DNA of 64,000 nt from Gemmatimonadota bacterium (lineage in GTDB: Bacteria > Gemmatimonadota > Gemmatimonadetes > Gemmatimonadales > GWC2-71-9): the NCBI GenBank assembly GCA_003222195.1, contig QHVB01000025.1, positions 372,001 through 436,000 of the forward strand, read 5' to 3'. A program made the translations under genes and the position numbers. How positions within the stretch are numbered: the stretch's first letter is position 1; every line of letters begins with the position of its first letter. The notes under the pieces are model-generated. The model was not told the origin of the DNA. It worked only from the letters and a program-made list of their open reading frames with translations, and did no database searches. This document shows positions 1 to 8,266 of this stretch, in pieces.

Positions 1-777
1 ATCTTCATTCCCGAAGACCTCGAGGCGGCCAAGATCGTCGGGACCGCAGTGTACGGCGCGCGGCTGGTCCGCGTGCGCGGTCACTACGACGACGTGAATC
101 GTCTCTGTGCGCAGGTGGCCGACCTGTTCGGCTGGGGCATCGTCAACGTCAACCTGCGCGGCTATTACGGCGAAGGCTCGAAGACGATGGCGTTCGAGAT
201 CGCCGAGCAGCTGGGATGGCGCCTGCCGACCGCGGTCGTTGCTCCGATGGCGGGTGGCTCGCTCGTGACCAAGCTGCGGAAAGGCTTTCGGGAGTTCAGC
301 GCCGCGGGGCTGGTCACTGGAGGCGCGCCCCGGATTTTCGGCGCGCAGGCGGCGGGGTGCGCACCGATCGTGCGGCTGGTGCGCGAGAATGCCGATGCGG
401 TGACACCGGTGATCCCTCACACGATTGCTCGTTCGATCGCGATCGGAAATCCCGCCGATGGGTTGTTCGCCAAGCGTGCAATTCTCGAGTCGGGCGGCTG
501 GGTCGCTGCGGTCTCGGATGCCGAGTTGGTGGCGGGAATCCGGCTGCTGGCCGAAGCGGTCGGGATCTTCACCGAGACGGCCGGCGGCGTCACGGTCGCC
601 GCCGCCCTGGCGCTGGCGGGCGAGGGCCGGTTTTCAGCGGATGACGATGTGGTGCTGTGCATCACGGGAAATGGCCTGAAGACTATCGACGCCGTCGCTC
701 CGGTGTTGCGTGCGGCGCCCGTCATTGCGCCACGTGTGGCCGAAGTGCGCGCGCTGGTCAAGGGCGCCGAATCATGA
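1..777 (+). CDS. thrC: threonine synthase, C-terminal part (5' end outside window)
   Basis: PLP-dependent fold type II enzyme that converts O-phosphohomoserine to threonine in the cytoplasm. The reading frame is already open at base 1 (Ile-Phe-Ile-Pro-Glu-Asp) and runs 258 codons to TGA, so the N-terminus with the PLP lysine lies outside the window. Visible family features are the substrate-binding stretch around NVNLRGYYGEGSKTMAFEI, the glycine-rich APMAGGSLVTK loop and the CITGNGLKT motif near the C-terminus. The homoserine kinase start codon overlaps the stop (ATGA), and the two enzymes catalyse consecutive steps, which supports threonine synthase over a cysteine synthase. A related role acting with the downstream sulfur carrier cannot be excluded from sequence alone. 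Confidence 0.88.
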   Translation: MFIPEDLEAAKIVGTAVYGARLVRVRGHYDDVNRLCAQVADLFGWGIVNVNLRGYYGEGSKTMAFEIAEQLGWRLPTAVVAPMAGGSLVTKLRKGFREFSAAGLVTGGAPRIFGAQAAGCAPIVRLVRENADAVTPVIPHTIARSIAIGNPADGLFAKRAILESGGWVAAVSDAELVAGIRLLAEAVGIFTETAGGVTVAAALALAGEGRFSADDDVVLCITGNGLKTIDAVAPVLRAAPVIAPRVAEVRALVKGAES

Positions 778-1742
778 CCGCGTGCGTTCGCGTACCGGCC
801 AGCTCCAGCAATCTGGGCGCCGGTTTCGACTGCATCGGCGTCGCCGTGGACCGCTGGCTCGCCGCGTCCGTGATGCTCGAGAGGGCGGGGGGCTTCTCGA
901 TCCGTCGGCACGGGAGACTGCGCGCCGTGAGGGTACGGCCCGATCAAGATCTCTTCACGCGGGGGTTCCGTGCCGCATGCGCCGCCGGCGGCGCCGTCAC
1001 ACCCGCGGGCGTGACGATCGACGCCACCTCTGACATTCCGGTCGGTTGTGGTCTCGGCTCGTCAGCGGCGGCAATCGTGGCCGGCGCCATGCTCGCGGAT
1101 GCCGCGCTGGGATTGGGTCTGTCGCGCGCTCAGGTGCTGGAGATCGGCACGACGGTCGAAGGCCATCCCGACAACATTGCGCCGGCCATCTACGGTGGCG
1201 CCGTGTTGAGCGTGCGGACACCGGCGGGACTCGTGTCGACGTCGCTGAGCGTCGCTGAGGGCCTCGAGCTGCTGCTCGTGGTCCCGCCCTTTCCCTCCGA
1301 TACGAAGGCCGCGCGTGCCGTTCTGCCCAGGACGCTGCCACATAGCGACGCGGTGTTGGCGGCGAGCCGAGCGGCGGCGCTGGTGCACGGGCTGGCGTCG
1401 GGCGATGGCGCGCTGCTTGGCGCGGCGCTCGACGACGTGCTGCACGTACCGTTCCGGCGCGGGCGGATTCCGGGCTACGATGCAGTTGTCGCCGCGGCGC
1501 AAACCGCCGGTGCGTTCGGTGCGACGTTGTCGGGCGCCGGCTCTGCAATCGTCGCGATCGCGCCGCGCGAGCGGTCCGGTGCCGTCGGTGCCGCCATGAT
1601 CGCGGCGTGGCGCGAGATTGGCATTGAGGCCGAATTGATCAGGTGCTCGAGTACCGTAGCGGGTGCAACGGTTGCGGCCTCCCCGCGGACCACGCACCGC
1701 GCACCATTCACGATTCATCCCGTTTCCACGGAGTTATCATGA
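774..1742 (+). CDS. thrB: homoserine kinase
   Basis: GHMP-superfamily kinase (322 aa) that phosphorylates homoserine with ATP, giving the substrate of ThrC. The start ATG overlaps the thrC stop by 4 nt; the protein opens with VRVPASSSNLGAGFDC, the conserved N-terminal strand of the family. The ATP-binding motif PVGCGLGSSAAA is at about residues 89-100 and the third GHMP motif ATLSGAGSAI is near residue 245. The last ~25 residues are Thr/Pro/His-rich, look poorly structured and are encoded by a degenerate repeat-like stretch (about 1683-1725), so the C-terminus may be an appended tail. The stop overlaps the next ATG, so all four genes here are probably translationally coupled. Confidence 0.9.
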   Translation: MTACVRVPASSSNLGAGFDCIGVAVDRWLAASVMLERAGGFSIRRHGRLRAVRVRPDQDLFTRGFRAACAAGGAVTPAGVTIDATSDIPVGCGLGSSAAAIVAGAMLADAALGLGLSRAQVLEIGTTVEGHPDNIAPAIYGGAVLSVRTPAGLVSTSLSVAEGLELLLVVPPFPSDTKAARAVLPRTLPHSDAVLAASRAAALVHGLASGDGALLGAALDDVLHVPFRRGRIPGYDAVVAAAQTAGAFGATLSGAGSAIVAIAPRERSGAVGAAMIAAWREIGIEAELIRCSSTVAGATVAASPRTTHRAPFTIHPVSTELS

Positions 1743-2014
1743 GCGTTACACTGCAGCTGCCCACCGTACTCGCAAAACTCGCCGACGGCCGGCGGTCTCT
1801 CGAAGCCCAAGGATCGACGTTGGGCGATGTGGTGGCCGACGTCGCGGCGCGATTCCCCGGGCTGGCGCCGCGGCTGCGCGACGCCGCCGGCAAGCCCTAT
1901 CCCTTCGTGACGTTCTACGTGAACGACGACGACGCCAGACTCCAGGGCGGATTCGCGGCGAGCGTGCGCGACGGTGATGAGATCATTGTCGTCCCCGCCA
2001 TCGCAGGAGGTTGA
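1739..2014 (+). CDS. MoaD/ThiS-family ubiquitin-like sulfur carrier
   Basis: A 91-residue beta-grasp protein ending in Ala-Gly-Gly, the C-terminal di-glycine that is adenylated and turned into a thiocarboxylate in MoaD, ThiS, CysO and TtuB. It starts ATG inside the thrB stop and is followed by AGGAGG and the E1-like activator 4 nt after its stop, a typical carrier-activator pair. No molybdopterin or thiazole genes lie nearby; the neighbours are thrC and thrB, so the carrier may serve amino-acid sulfur transfer (as CysO in mycobacteria or HcyS in Wolinella) rather than molybdopterin or thiamine synthesis. That role is inference. Confidence 0.85.
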   Translation: MSVTLQLPTVLAKLADGRRSLEAQGSTLGDVVADVAARFPGLAPRLRDAAGKPYPFVTFYVNDDDARLQGGFAASVRDGDEIIVVPAIAGG

Positions 2015-2017
2015 GCG

Positions 2018-3166
2018 ATGACGACTCTCGCCCAGGCCGAGCTGGTGCGCTACAGCCGGCACCTCATTCTCCCGGACGTCGGCATCACGGGTCAGGAAAA
2101 GCTGAAAGCCGCCCGGGTGCTGCTCATCGGTGCAGGCGGGCTCGGCTCCCCCGCGGCGCTCTATCTCGCCGCGGCCGGCGTCGGCACACTCGGCCTGGTG
2201 GACTTCGACAATGTCGACGTCACGAACCTGCAGCGGCAAATCCTGCACGGCACGAAGGACGTCGGCCGGCCCAAGCTGCAGTCGGCGCGCGAGCGCATCG
2301 CCGACGTGAACCCGCACGTGCGGTTGGAGACATACGAGACCGCGCTCACGTCGAAGAACGCGCTCGACATCCTGAGTGGGTACGACATCGTCGTCGACGG
2401 GACCGACAACTTCGCGACGCGCTACCTCGTCAATGACGCCTGCGTGTTGCTGGGCAAACCCAATGTGTACGGCAGCATTTTCCGCTTCGAGGGTCAGGCG
2501 TCGGTCTTTGCGCTGCCCGACGGTCCGTGCTATCGCTGCCCGTTTCCGGAACCGCCGCCGCCGGGACTGGTGCCGAGCTGCGCCGAAGGCGGCGTGCTGG
2601 GAGTGCTGCCGGGGCTGGTGGGGACGATTCAGGCGACGGAGGCGATCAAGCTGATCGTCGGCGTCGGCGAGCCGCTCGCCGGACGGCTACTGCTCATCGA
2701 CACCCTCGGGATGCAGTTCCGCACGGTCAACATTCGAAAAGACCCCATCTGTCCCGCGTGCGGCACGCGCGAGATCCAGGCGCTCATCGATTACGAGCAG
2801 TTCTGCGGCGTGCGCGCCGCCGACGCGGAGCCACGCGCGGTCGCCGGATTCGTGGAGATGTCGCCGCGGGAGTTGGAGGGCCGGCTGTCGCGCGGTGAGC
2901 AGTTGCAGTTGATCGACGTGCGGGAGCAGTTCGAGTGGGACATCGCCCGCATTCCGGGTGCGCGGCTCGTGCCGTTGGCGACATTGCCCGACGTCGTCGA
3001 GACGCTCGACCGCGACCGCGAGGTCGTCGTCTACTGTAAGGGCGGCAGCCGCAGCCGGGCGGCCGCGACGCATCTCGCCGATGCGGGATTCGCGCGCGTG
3101 GCCAATTTGACGGGGGGCATTCTGCGCTGGCGGGAGGAGGTGGACCCGGCGCTGTCGCGTTATTGA
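2018..3166 (+). CDS. moeZ: ThiF/MoeB-type adenylyltransferase with C-terminal rhodanese domain (MoeZ-like)
   Basis: Activates the C-terminal glycine of a sulfur carrier with ATP and loads sulfur from its own rhodanese domain (382 aa). N-terminal E1-like domain (about 1-245): nucleotide loop LLIGAGGLGSPA, the NLQRQILH arginine segment, DGTDNFATR, and two CxxC pairs (CYRC near 173 and CPAC near 247) for zinc. The conserved CAEGGVLGVLPG loop carries the usual E1 cysteine. The rhodanese domain (about 270-380) has the active-site loop YCKGGSRSR. Start ATG is 7 nt after a perfect AGGAGG (2005-2010). It is the last gene of the thr operon and presumably acts on the preceding carrier. Confidence 0.93.
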   Translation: MTTLAQAELVRYSRHLILPDVGITGQEKLKAARVLLIGAGGLGSPAALYLAAAGVGTLGLVDFDNVDVTNLQRQILHGTKDVGRPKLQSARERIADVNPHVRLETYETALTSKNALDILSGYDIVVDGTDNFATRYLVNDACVLLGKPNVYGSIFRFEGQASVFALPDGPCYRCPFPEPPPPGLVPSCAEGGVLGVLPGLVGTIQATEAIKLIVGVGEPLAGRLLLIDTLGMQFRTVNIRKDPICPACGTREIQALIDYEQFCGVRAADAEPRAVAGFVEMSPRELEGRLSRGEQLQLIDVREQFEWDIARIPGARLVPLATLPDVVETLDRDREVVVYCKGGSRSRAAATHLADAGFARVANLTGGILRWREEVDPALSRY

Positions 3167-3224
3167 GAGCCTCGCGGCGGCAGAATGGTGACGATGATCA
3201 CGCGCGTACGGCTAGCGTGCTGGC

Positions 3225-3476
3225 ATGCCTCCCCCGTACGAGTCGGTGTTGGTGGTGCTCGCAACCGGTGGCGCGACGCTCGAACGTGACGCGCTCGACG
3301 CGTTGCCGGAGACGACCGTCACATGGTGTCGCATCGAACGGGAGGGACGGGTAGGCTGTCTCGCCGCCCGAGTGTGTCACCAGGACGCTGTTTCTGAGTT
3401 CCGAGTCAGAGTTCGGCAATGGAGTGCGGCACGCGGATGGGGTGTAACTGTTGCGCCGTGCGGGCCGTGTTGCTAA
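3225..3476 (+). CDS. small hypothetical protein with CGPCC C-terminus
   Basis: An 83-codon frame not recognised as any family. The call rests on a -10-like TAGCGT at 3213-3218 exactly 6 nt before the ATG, the spacing seen at other genes here, and on there being no competing gene between moeZ and lepB. The product starts MPPPYESVLVVLATGG and ends in a cysteine-rich CGPCC. Its stop lies inside the lepB -10 box. No Shine-Dalgarno sequence is visible. It may be spurious. Confidence 0.35.
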   Translation: MPPPYESVLVVLATGGATLERDALDALPETTVTWCRIEREGRVGCLAARVCHQDAVSEFRVRVRQWSAARGWGVTVAPCGPCC

Positions 3477-3479
3477 GAT
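3451..3479 (+). promoter_or_regulatory. lepB promoter, leaderless arrangement
   Basis: TTGCGC (3451-3456), 17-bp spacer, TAAGAT (3474-3479). The ATG at 3487 follows the -10 box by 7 nt, about where transcription should start, so the mRNA would have essentially no 5' leader. There is no ribosome binding site before this ATG. Confidence 0.55.
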
Positions 3480-3486
3480 AAGTCGC

Positions 3487-4257
3487 ATGCATGACTTGGG
3501 GGCCTCGCCTGGTGAAACCGGCGCAGATTCGCTACGGCCCCCGGTACGGCGGCCACCGCGCCGTTCCGTATTAGCCCGATGGTTCGACAGCTGGATGCGA
3601 TCGCTCGGCATGGCGCTCGTGCTGTTCTTGATCATTCGCACCTTCCTCCTCGAAGCATTTCAGATCCCCTCCGGCAGCATGGAACGCACGCTCCTGGCGG
3701 GGGATTTTTTGTTTGTGAACAAGGCGGTGTATGGCGCGCAGATTCCCGGCACCTCCGCGCGCCTGCCGGCATTTGAATCGCCGCACCGCGGCGACGTGAT
3801 CGTGTTCGCGTATCCCAAGGACCCGACGATCACGTACGTCAAGCGCGTGATCGGCGTGGGCAACGACGTCGTCGAGATGCGGGACGGCCAGACCTTGGTG
3901 AACGGCCGGGCGATCGAGGAGCCGTACGTGCAACGGATCGATCCGCTGCACGATGGATACGATCCCGACTTCACCTGGCAACGGCAGTTCCTCGTGCAGC
4001 GCAACGAAGAGCAGCGGCGCCGCTATCATCCCACGCGCGACACGTGGGGGCCGCTGCGGGTGCCGGCCAGCAAGTATTTCGTGCTGGGTGACAATCGCGA
4101 CAATTCCGCCGATTCACGCTACTGGGGTTTTGTCGATGCGAGTGCCATCAAAGGCCGCCCGCTCGTGGTCTATTTCAGCTACGACCGGGCGACACGCGAT
4201 GCGCTTCCCTGGCTAACCGATATTCGCTGGAGCCGGCTCGGTTCGCTGATTCATTAG
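3487..4257 (+). CDS. lepB: signal peptidase I
   Basis: Inner-membrane Ser/Lys protease that removes signal peptides from exported proteins (256 aa from this start). One N-terminal membrane helix (about 40-56, ALVLFLIIRTFLLEAF) is followed by the catalytic serine in PSGSM (S64), the catalytic lysine in TYVKRVIG (K119) and box E, GDNRDNSADSRYWG, near residue 203. The ATG at 3487 is preferred over an upstream TTG at 3451 because that TTG is part of the predicted -35 box. The ~35 residues before the membrane helix are Pro/Arg-rich and cytoplasmic. No operon partner is evident. Confidence 0.95.
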   Translation: MHDLGASPGETGADSLRPPVRRPPRRSVLARWFDSWMRSLGMALVLFLIIRTFLLEAFQIPSGSMERTLLAGDFLFVNKAVYGAQIPGTSARLPAFESPHRGDVIVFAYPKDPTITYVKRVIGVGNDVVEMRDGQTLVNGRAIEEPYVQRIDPLHDGYDPDFTWQRQFLVQRNEEQRRRYHPTRDTWGPLRVPASKYFVLGDNRDNSADSRYWGFVDASAIKGRPLVVYFSYDRATRDALPWLTDIRWSRLGSLIH

Positions 4258-4290
4258 GCAGGTAGCTTCCCCGAGAGGAGTCGCGACCCC

Positions 4291-5148
4291 ATGCAATTGA
4301 ATACGGCGAAGCGCGCATCATTCGACGAGGGTTCTCTGGATCAGTATTTGCGGGAAATCAGCCAGTATCCGCTGATTACGCGAGAGGAAGAGGTCACCCT
4401 CGCGCAGCGGATCAAGCAACAAGATCCGGAGGCGCTCGACAAGCTCGTGCGCTCGAACCTGCGGTTCGTCGTGTCGGTCGCGAAGAAATATCAGAATCAG
4501 GGTGTCTCGCTCTCCGATCTGATCAACGAGGGCAACCTCGGCTTGATCCGCGCGGCCCACAAGTTCGACGAGACCAAGGGCATCAAGTTCATCTCGTACG
4601 CGGTGTGGTGGATCCGGCAGGCGATTCTGCAGGCGCTCGCCGAGCAGTCGCGCATCGTTCGGGTGCCGCTGAACCGCGCCGGTACGCTGCACCGGATCGG
4701 CAAGCGCTCGGCGTCGCTGCTCCAGGAGCTCGGGCGCGAGCCCACCGTCGAAGAAATCGCCGAGGGGATGGATATCTCGGAGGAAGAAGTCGCGAAGACG
4801 CTGTCGATTTCGCAGGCGCACCTGTCGCTCGACGCGCCGCTGACGCCGGGCGAAGACAACAAGCTGCTCGACTATTTGCCCGATACGCAGAACCCGGGTC
4901 CGGATGACGAGATCTTCGAGCACGCGCTCACCGAGTCGATCGAGTCGGTGCTGGCGACGTTGAAGGAGCGCGAAGCGCGGATTCTGCGTCTCTACTTCGG
5001 GCTTGAAGGCCAGGAGCCGATGACGCTCGAGGAGATCGGCTCACAGCTCGGCATCACGCGCGAGCGGGTGCGGCAGCTCAAGGAGAAGGCGCTGGCGCGC
5101 CTGCGCCACGTTTCCCGGGCGCGCGCACTGGAAAGCTTCCTGTCCTAG
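4291..5148 (+). CDS. rpoD: primary-type RNA polymerase sigma-70 factor (short RpoD/SigA)
   Basis: Sigma-70 factor of 285 aa, the short form without the long region 1.1 and non-conserved insert, like the housekeeping sigma of Bacteroidota. Region 1.2 is LDQYLREISQYPLIT (about 10-24); regions 2.1-2.4 include LINEGNLGLIRAAHKFD and KFISYAVWWIRQAI (about 72-113); region 3 covers RSASLLQELGREPTVEEIAE; region 4.2 is the helix-turn-helix LEEIGSQLGITRERVRQLKE (about 247-266). ATG has a GAGGAG 10 nt upstream. The recognisable TTGACA/TATAAT-like promoters in this window (crp, sigma operon at 53776) match what such a sigma reads. Confidence 0.93.
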   Translation: MQLNTAKRASFDEGSLDQYLREISQYPLITREEEVTLAQRIKQQDPEALDKLVRSNLRFVVSVAKKYQNQGVSLSDLINEGNLGLIRAAHKFDETKGIKFISYAVWWIRQAILQALAEQSRIVRVPLNRAGTLHRIGKRSASLLQELGREPTVEEIAEGMDISEEEVAKTLSISQAHLSLDAPLTPGEDNKLLDYLPDTQNPGPDDEIFEHALTESIESVLATLKEREARILRLYFGLEGQEPMTLEEIGSQLGITRERVRQLKEKALARLRHVSRARALESFLS

Positions 5149-5160
5149 CCCCGGGGCGGG

Positions 5161-5166
5161 TAGATT
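5161..5166 (+). promoter_or_regulatory. -10-like box of yajQ
   Basis: TAGATT lies 9 nt upstream of the yajQ ATG, immediately after the rpoD stop; no clear -35 box and no ribosome binding site are seen. It fits the short or absent leader pattern of other genes here but is weak alone. Confidence 0.3.
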
Positions 5167-5175
5167 ACCCGCCCT

Positions 5176-5679
5176 ATGGCCTCCACCGCATCGTTTGACG
5201 TTTCCACCGGCGCCGACCTCCAGGAAGTCGACAACGCCGTCAATCAGGCCCAGAAAGAGATCATCCAGCGCTACGACTTCAAAGGCTCGAAGGCGTCGCT
5301 CGCGTTTGATCGTGCCAAGGCGACGCTGACGTTGATCGCCGACGACGACTTCAAGATGAAAGCGCTGTTCGACGTCCTGCAGTCGAAAATGATCAAGCGC
5401 GGCGTGCCGGTGAAAAACATGGAGCTCGGCACCATCACGCCGGCCGCGAACGATACCGTGCGGCGCGAGATCACGCTCACGCAGGGCATCCCGCAGGAAA
5501 AAGCGAAAGCGATCGTGAAGGCGATCAAGGACAAAAAGTTCAAAAAGGCCCAGGCGTCGATTCAGGGCGAAGAAATCCGCGTCCAGGCGCCGTCGAAAGA
5601 CGAGCTGCAGGAAGTCATCGCGTTCCTGCGGTCGCAAGACTTCGGCATCGAGCTCAGGTTCGGGAACTACCGCGGATGA
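5176..5679 (+). CDS. yajQ: YajQ family nucleotide/cyclic-di-GMP binding protein
   Basis: Small cytoplasmic protein (167 aa, family usual ~160) with two ferredoxin-like folds; family members bind nucleotides, and some bind cyclic-di-GMP. Diagnostic segments are the N-terminal SFDVSTGADLQEVDNAVNQA, the EIIQRYDFKGSKA segment, and C-terminal ELQEVIAFLRSQDFG. The stop overlaps the rimO ATG by 4 nt, so the two may be co-translated. The exact role here is unknown; the HD-GYP protein at 16676 is the only other c-di-GMP-related gene in the window. Confidence 0.9.
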   Translation: MASTASFDVSTGADLQEVDNAVNQAQKEIIQRYDFKGSKASLAFDRAKATLTLIADDDFKMKALFDVLQSKMIKRGVPVKNMELGTITPAANDTVRREITLTQGIPQEKAKAIVKAIKDKKFKKAQASIQGEEIRVQAPSKDELQEVIAFLRSQDFGIELRFGNYRG

Positions 5680-6983
5680 AGCTCGGCGTCATCTCCTTGG
5701 GTTGCGACAAGGCGACCGTGGATTCGGAGCGTCTGGTCGGCGAGCTCGTCGGACACGGCGCCGTCGTCACGCCCGATCTGCAGGCGGCCGACGTGATCCT
5801 CGTTAACACCTGCGGCTTCATCGACGCCGCCAAGCAGGAGTCGATCGACGCGATGCTGGAAGCCGCAAAACTAAAGACAACTGCGGCGGTCAAGGCGGTC
5901 GTGGCGGTCGGTTGTCTCGTGCAGCGATACAAGCATGAGCTGCAAACTGAGATTCCCGAAGTCGATCTGTTTCTCGGGTTCTCGGAGCTTCATCATCTCG
6001 TGCCCGAGCTCGCGCAACGCGGCTTGATTGCCGACCCGGTCGCTGCGCACCCCGGTGTCCGGCAGTTCCTCGGCGATCAGCCGCACGTGCGCTACCTCAA
6101 GATCTCCGAAGGCTGCGACCACACGTGCGCGTTCTGCGCGATCCCCTTGATGCGCGGCAAACATCGCTCCGAGCCCCTCGCCCGCCTCGTGCGCGAAGCG
6201 CAGCAGCTCGAGGCCCAGGGGGCCAAGGAGATCAATCTGGTCGCGCAGGATCTGGGGCATTGGGGAAGGGATTTGGGACTCGGTGGGCCCAAGTTGCCCG
6301 ACCTGCTGGAGACGTTGCTGCGCGAGACGAGCGTCCCATGGTTCCGCCTACTGTACGTCTACTCGGCGGGGATCAACGAGCGGCTGGTCGAGTTGATTGC
6401 CCGTGAATCGCGTATCGTCCCCTACATCGACATGCCGATTCAGCACGCGACCGACCGGATGTTGGAGCGGATGCGGCGCCCCGAGCGCCTGCGCACGCTG
6501 CGCGAGAAGCTCGCGTGGCTGCGCGGCGCGATTCCCGATCTCGCCATCCGCACGACCTGTCTCGTCGGCTTCCCCGGCGAGACGGAGGACGATTTCCGCG
6601 CGCTGCTCGCGTTTCTCGAAGAGGCGCAGTTCGACCGCATGGGCGCGTTTGCGTATTCGCCGCAGGAGGGCACGCGCGCGATGCTGTATCCCGACGACGT
6701 CCCGGACGAGGTCAAGCGCGACCGGCTCGAGGAAATTGTCGAAGTGCAGCGGGCAATCTCGGGCGAGCGGCTGGCGCGATTCGTGGGACGCGTTGTCGAC
6801 GTGCTCGTGGACCGGCTCGAAGCGGAAGCCGGAATCAAGGTCGGCCGCGTCCAGTGGCAGGCGGACGATGTGGATGGCGTGACGTATCTCGAGCAGGGCG
6901 GATGGGCGCAGCCGGGCGGCTTCGTGCGGGCGCGCATCACGGCGAGCGAAGACTACGACTTCCAGGCCGCCGCGCTGACGTGA
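5676..6983 (+). CDS. rimO: ribosomal protein S12 methylthiotransferase
   Basis: Radical SAM enzyme (435 aa) that methylthiolates the conserved Asp of ribosomal protein S12. The N-terminal UPF0004 domain carries three cluster cysteines (in LGCDKAT, NTCGF and VGCLVQ), the radical SAM motif is CDHTCAFCAIP (about 147-157), and a TRAM domain forms the C-terminus (about 360-430). MiaB-type motifs such as NLVAQDLGHWG, in place of the usual QDTTxYG, fit RimO. The ATG overlaps the yajQ stop, and the TGA overlaps the hemL GTG. Confidence 0.93.
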   Translation: MKLGVISLGCDKATVDSERLVGELVGHGAVVTPDLQAADVILVNTCGFIDAAKQESIDAMLEAAKLKTTAAVKAVVAVGCLVQRYKHELQTEIPEVDLFLGFSELHHLVPELAQRGLIADPVAAHPGVRQFLGDQPHVRYLKISEGCDHTCAFCAIPLMRGKHRSEPLARLVREAQQLEAQGAKEINLVAQDLGHWGRDLGLGGPKLPDLLETLLRETSVPWFRLLYVYSAGINERLVELIARESRIVPYIDMPIQHATDRMLERMRRPERLRTLREKLAWLRGAIPDLAIRTTCLVGFPGETEDDFRALLAFLEEAQFDRMGAFAYSPQEGTRAMLYPDDVPDEVKRDRLEEIVEVQRAISGERLARFVGRVVDVLVDRLEAEAGIKVGRVQWQADDVDGVTYLEQGGWAQPGGFVRARITASEDYDFQAAALT

Positions 6984-8266
6984 CCCGATCGAGCGAGCTC
7001 TTCGACCGGGCGAAACGGGTGCTGCCCGGTGGCGTGAATTCACCCGTGCGGGCGTTCCGAGCTGTTGGCGGGACGCCCTTTTTCGTGGCGCACGGCCATG
7101 GCTCGAGTCTCGCCGACGTCGATGGCCACGAGTATCTCGATTACGTCTGCTCGTGGGGGGCGTTGATTCTCGGCCACGCGCATCCCGCGGTGCTCGACGC
7201 GGTCCGCGCGGCCGCGGCGCGCGGGTGGACCTACGGCGCGCCGTGCGAGGCGGAGGTCGATCTCGCCGAGGAGGTGCGGCGCCGCATCCCGTCCCTGGAG
7301 ATGATGCGGTTCGTGAACAGCGGCACGGAAGCCACCATGGCCGCCGTGCGGCTCGCGCGAGCGGTCACCGGGCGCGAGCTCATTCTGAAATTCGAGGGCT
7401 GCTATCACGGGCACGCCGACAGTTTTCTCGTGAAGGCGGGCTCCGGCGTCGCGACGTTGGGCCTTCCCGACAGCCCGGGCGTGCCGGCCGGACTGGCGAG
7501 CCTCACCTTGACGGCGCCGTTCAATGACGCGCGAGCCGTCGCCGATCTCTTTCGTGAGCATGGGGGCCGCATCGCGGCGATCATCGTCGAGCCGTATGTC
7601 GGCAATGCGGGTTTCATCGCCCCCGAGTCCGACTTTCATCCGGCGCTGCGGGACGTGTGCGACCAATACGGCGCGCTGTTGATCTTCGATGAGGTCATGA
7701 CCGGCTTTCGCGTCGCCGCGGGGGGCGCGCAGGAGCGGCTCGGCGTGAAACCCGATCTCACGACGCTGGGCAAGATCGTGGGTGGCGGATTTCCGGTCGG
7801 CGTATACGGCGGGCGTGCCGATCTGATGAAGCGCGTGGCCCCAGAGGGACCGGTCTATCAGGCCGGCACGCTGTCCGGGAATCCGGTCGCGATGGCGGCA
7901 GGTCTCGCCACGCTGCGGGAAACGAGTCGTCCGGGCTTTTACGAGGCCTTGGAGAAACGGACCGCGCGTCTCGTCGCGGGGCTGCGGACCGCGGCGGAGC
8001 GTCGCGGGATCGCGATCACGGCCGCATACACCGGCTCGATGTGGGGCGCGTACTTCACGGCCGGCCCGGTCAACAATTACGGGGAGGCGCAGCAGAGCGA
8101 CGCGGCGTTCTTTGCGCGCTGGCACAAGGCCGCGCTCGCGCGAGGAGTCTTCCTGGCACCCTCGGCGTTCGAGGCGGGCTTCGTGTCGAGCGCGCATTCG
8201 GATGCCGATATCGATTTCACAATCACCGAGCTCGATGCGGCGTTGGGCGAAGCGCGCGGGCGTTAG
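6980..8266 (+). CDS. hemL: glutamate-1-semialdehyde 2,1-aminomutase
   Basis: Class III PLP aminotransferase fold enzyme (428 aa) that makes 5-aminolevulinate in the C5 haem pathway. The start is the GTG overlapping the rimO stop; the protein opens TRSSELFDRAKRVLPGGVNS, the standard HemL N-terminus. The PLP lysine lies in TTLGKIVGGGFPVG; NSGTEATMAA, CYHGHADSF and FDEVMTGFRV are further active-site motifs. It overlaps the next gene by 32 nt. No other haem gene is in the window. Confidence 0.95.
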   Translation: MTRSSELFDRAKRVLPGGVNSPVRAFRAVGGTPFFVAHGHGSSLADVDGHEYLDYVCSWGALILGHAHPAVLDAVRAAAARGWTYGAPCEAEVDLAEEVRRRIPSLEMMRFVNSGTEATMAAVRLARAVTGRELILKFEGCYHGHADSFLVKAGSGVATLGLPDSPGVPAGLASLTLTAPFNDARAVADLFREHGGRIAAIIVEPYVGNAGFIAPESDFHPALRDVCDQYGALLIFDEVMTGFRVAAGGAQERLGVKPDLTTLGKIVGGGFPVGVYGGRADLMKRVAPEGPVYQAGTLSGNPVAMAAGLATLRETSRPGFYEALEKRTARLVAGLRTAAERRGIAITAAYTGSMWGAYFTAGPVNNYGEAQQSDAAFFARWHKAALARGVFLAPSAFEAGFVSSAHSDADIDFTITELDAALGEARGR

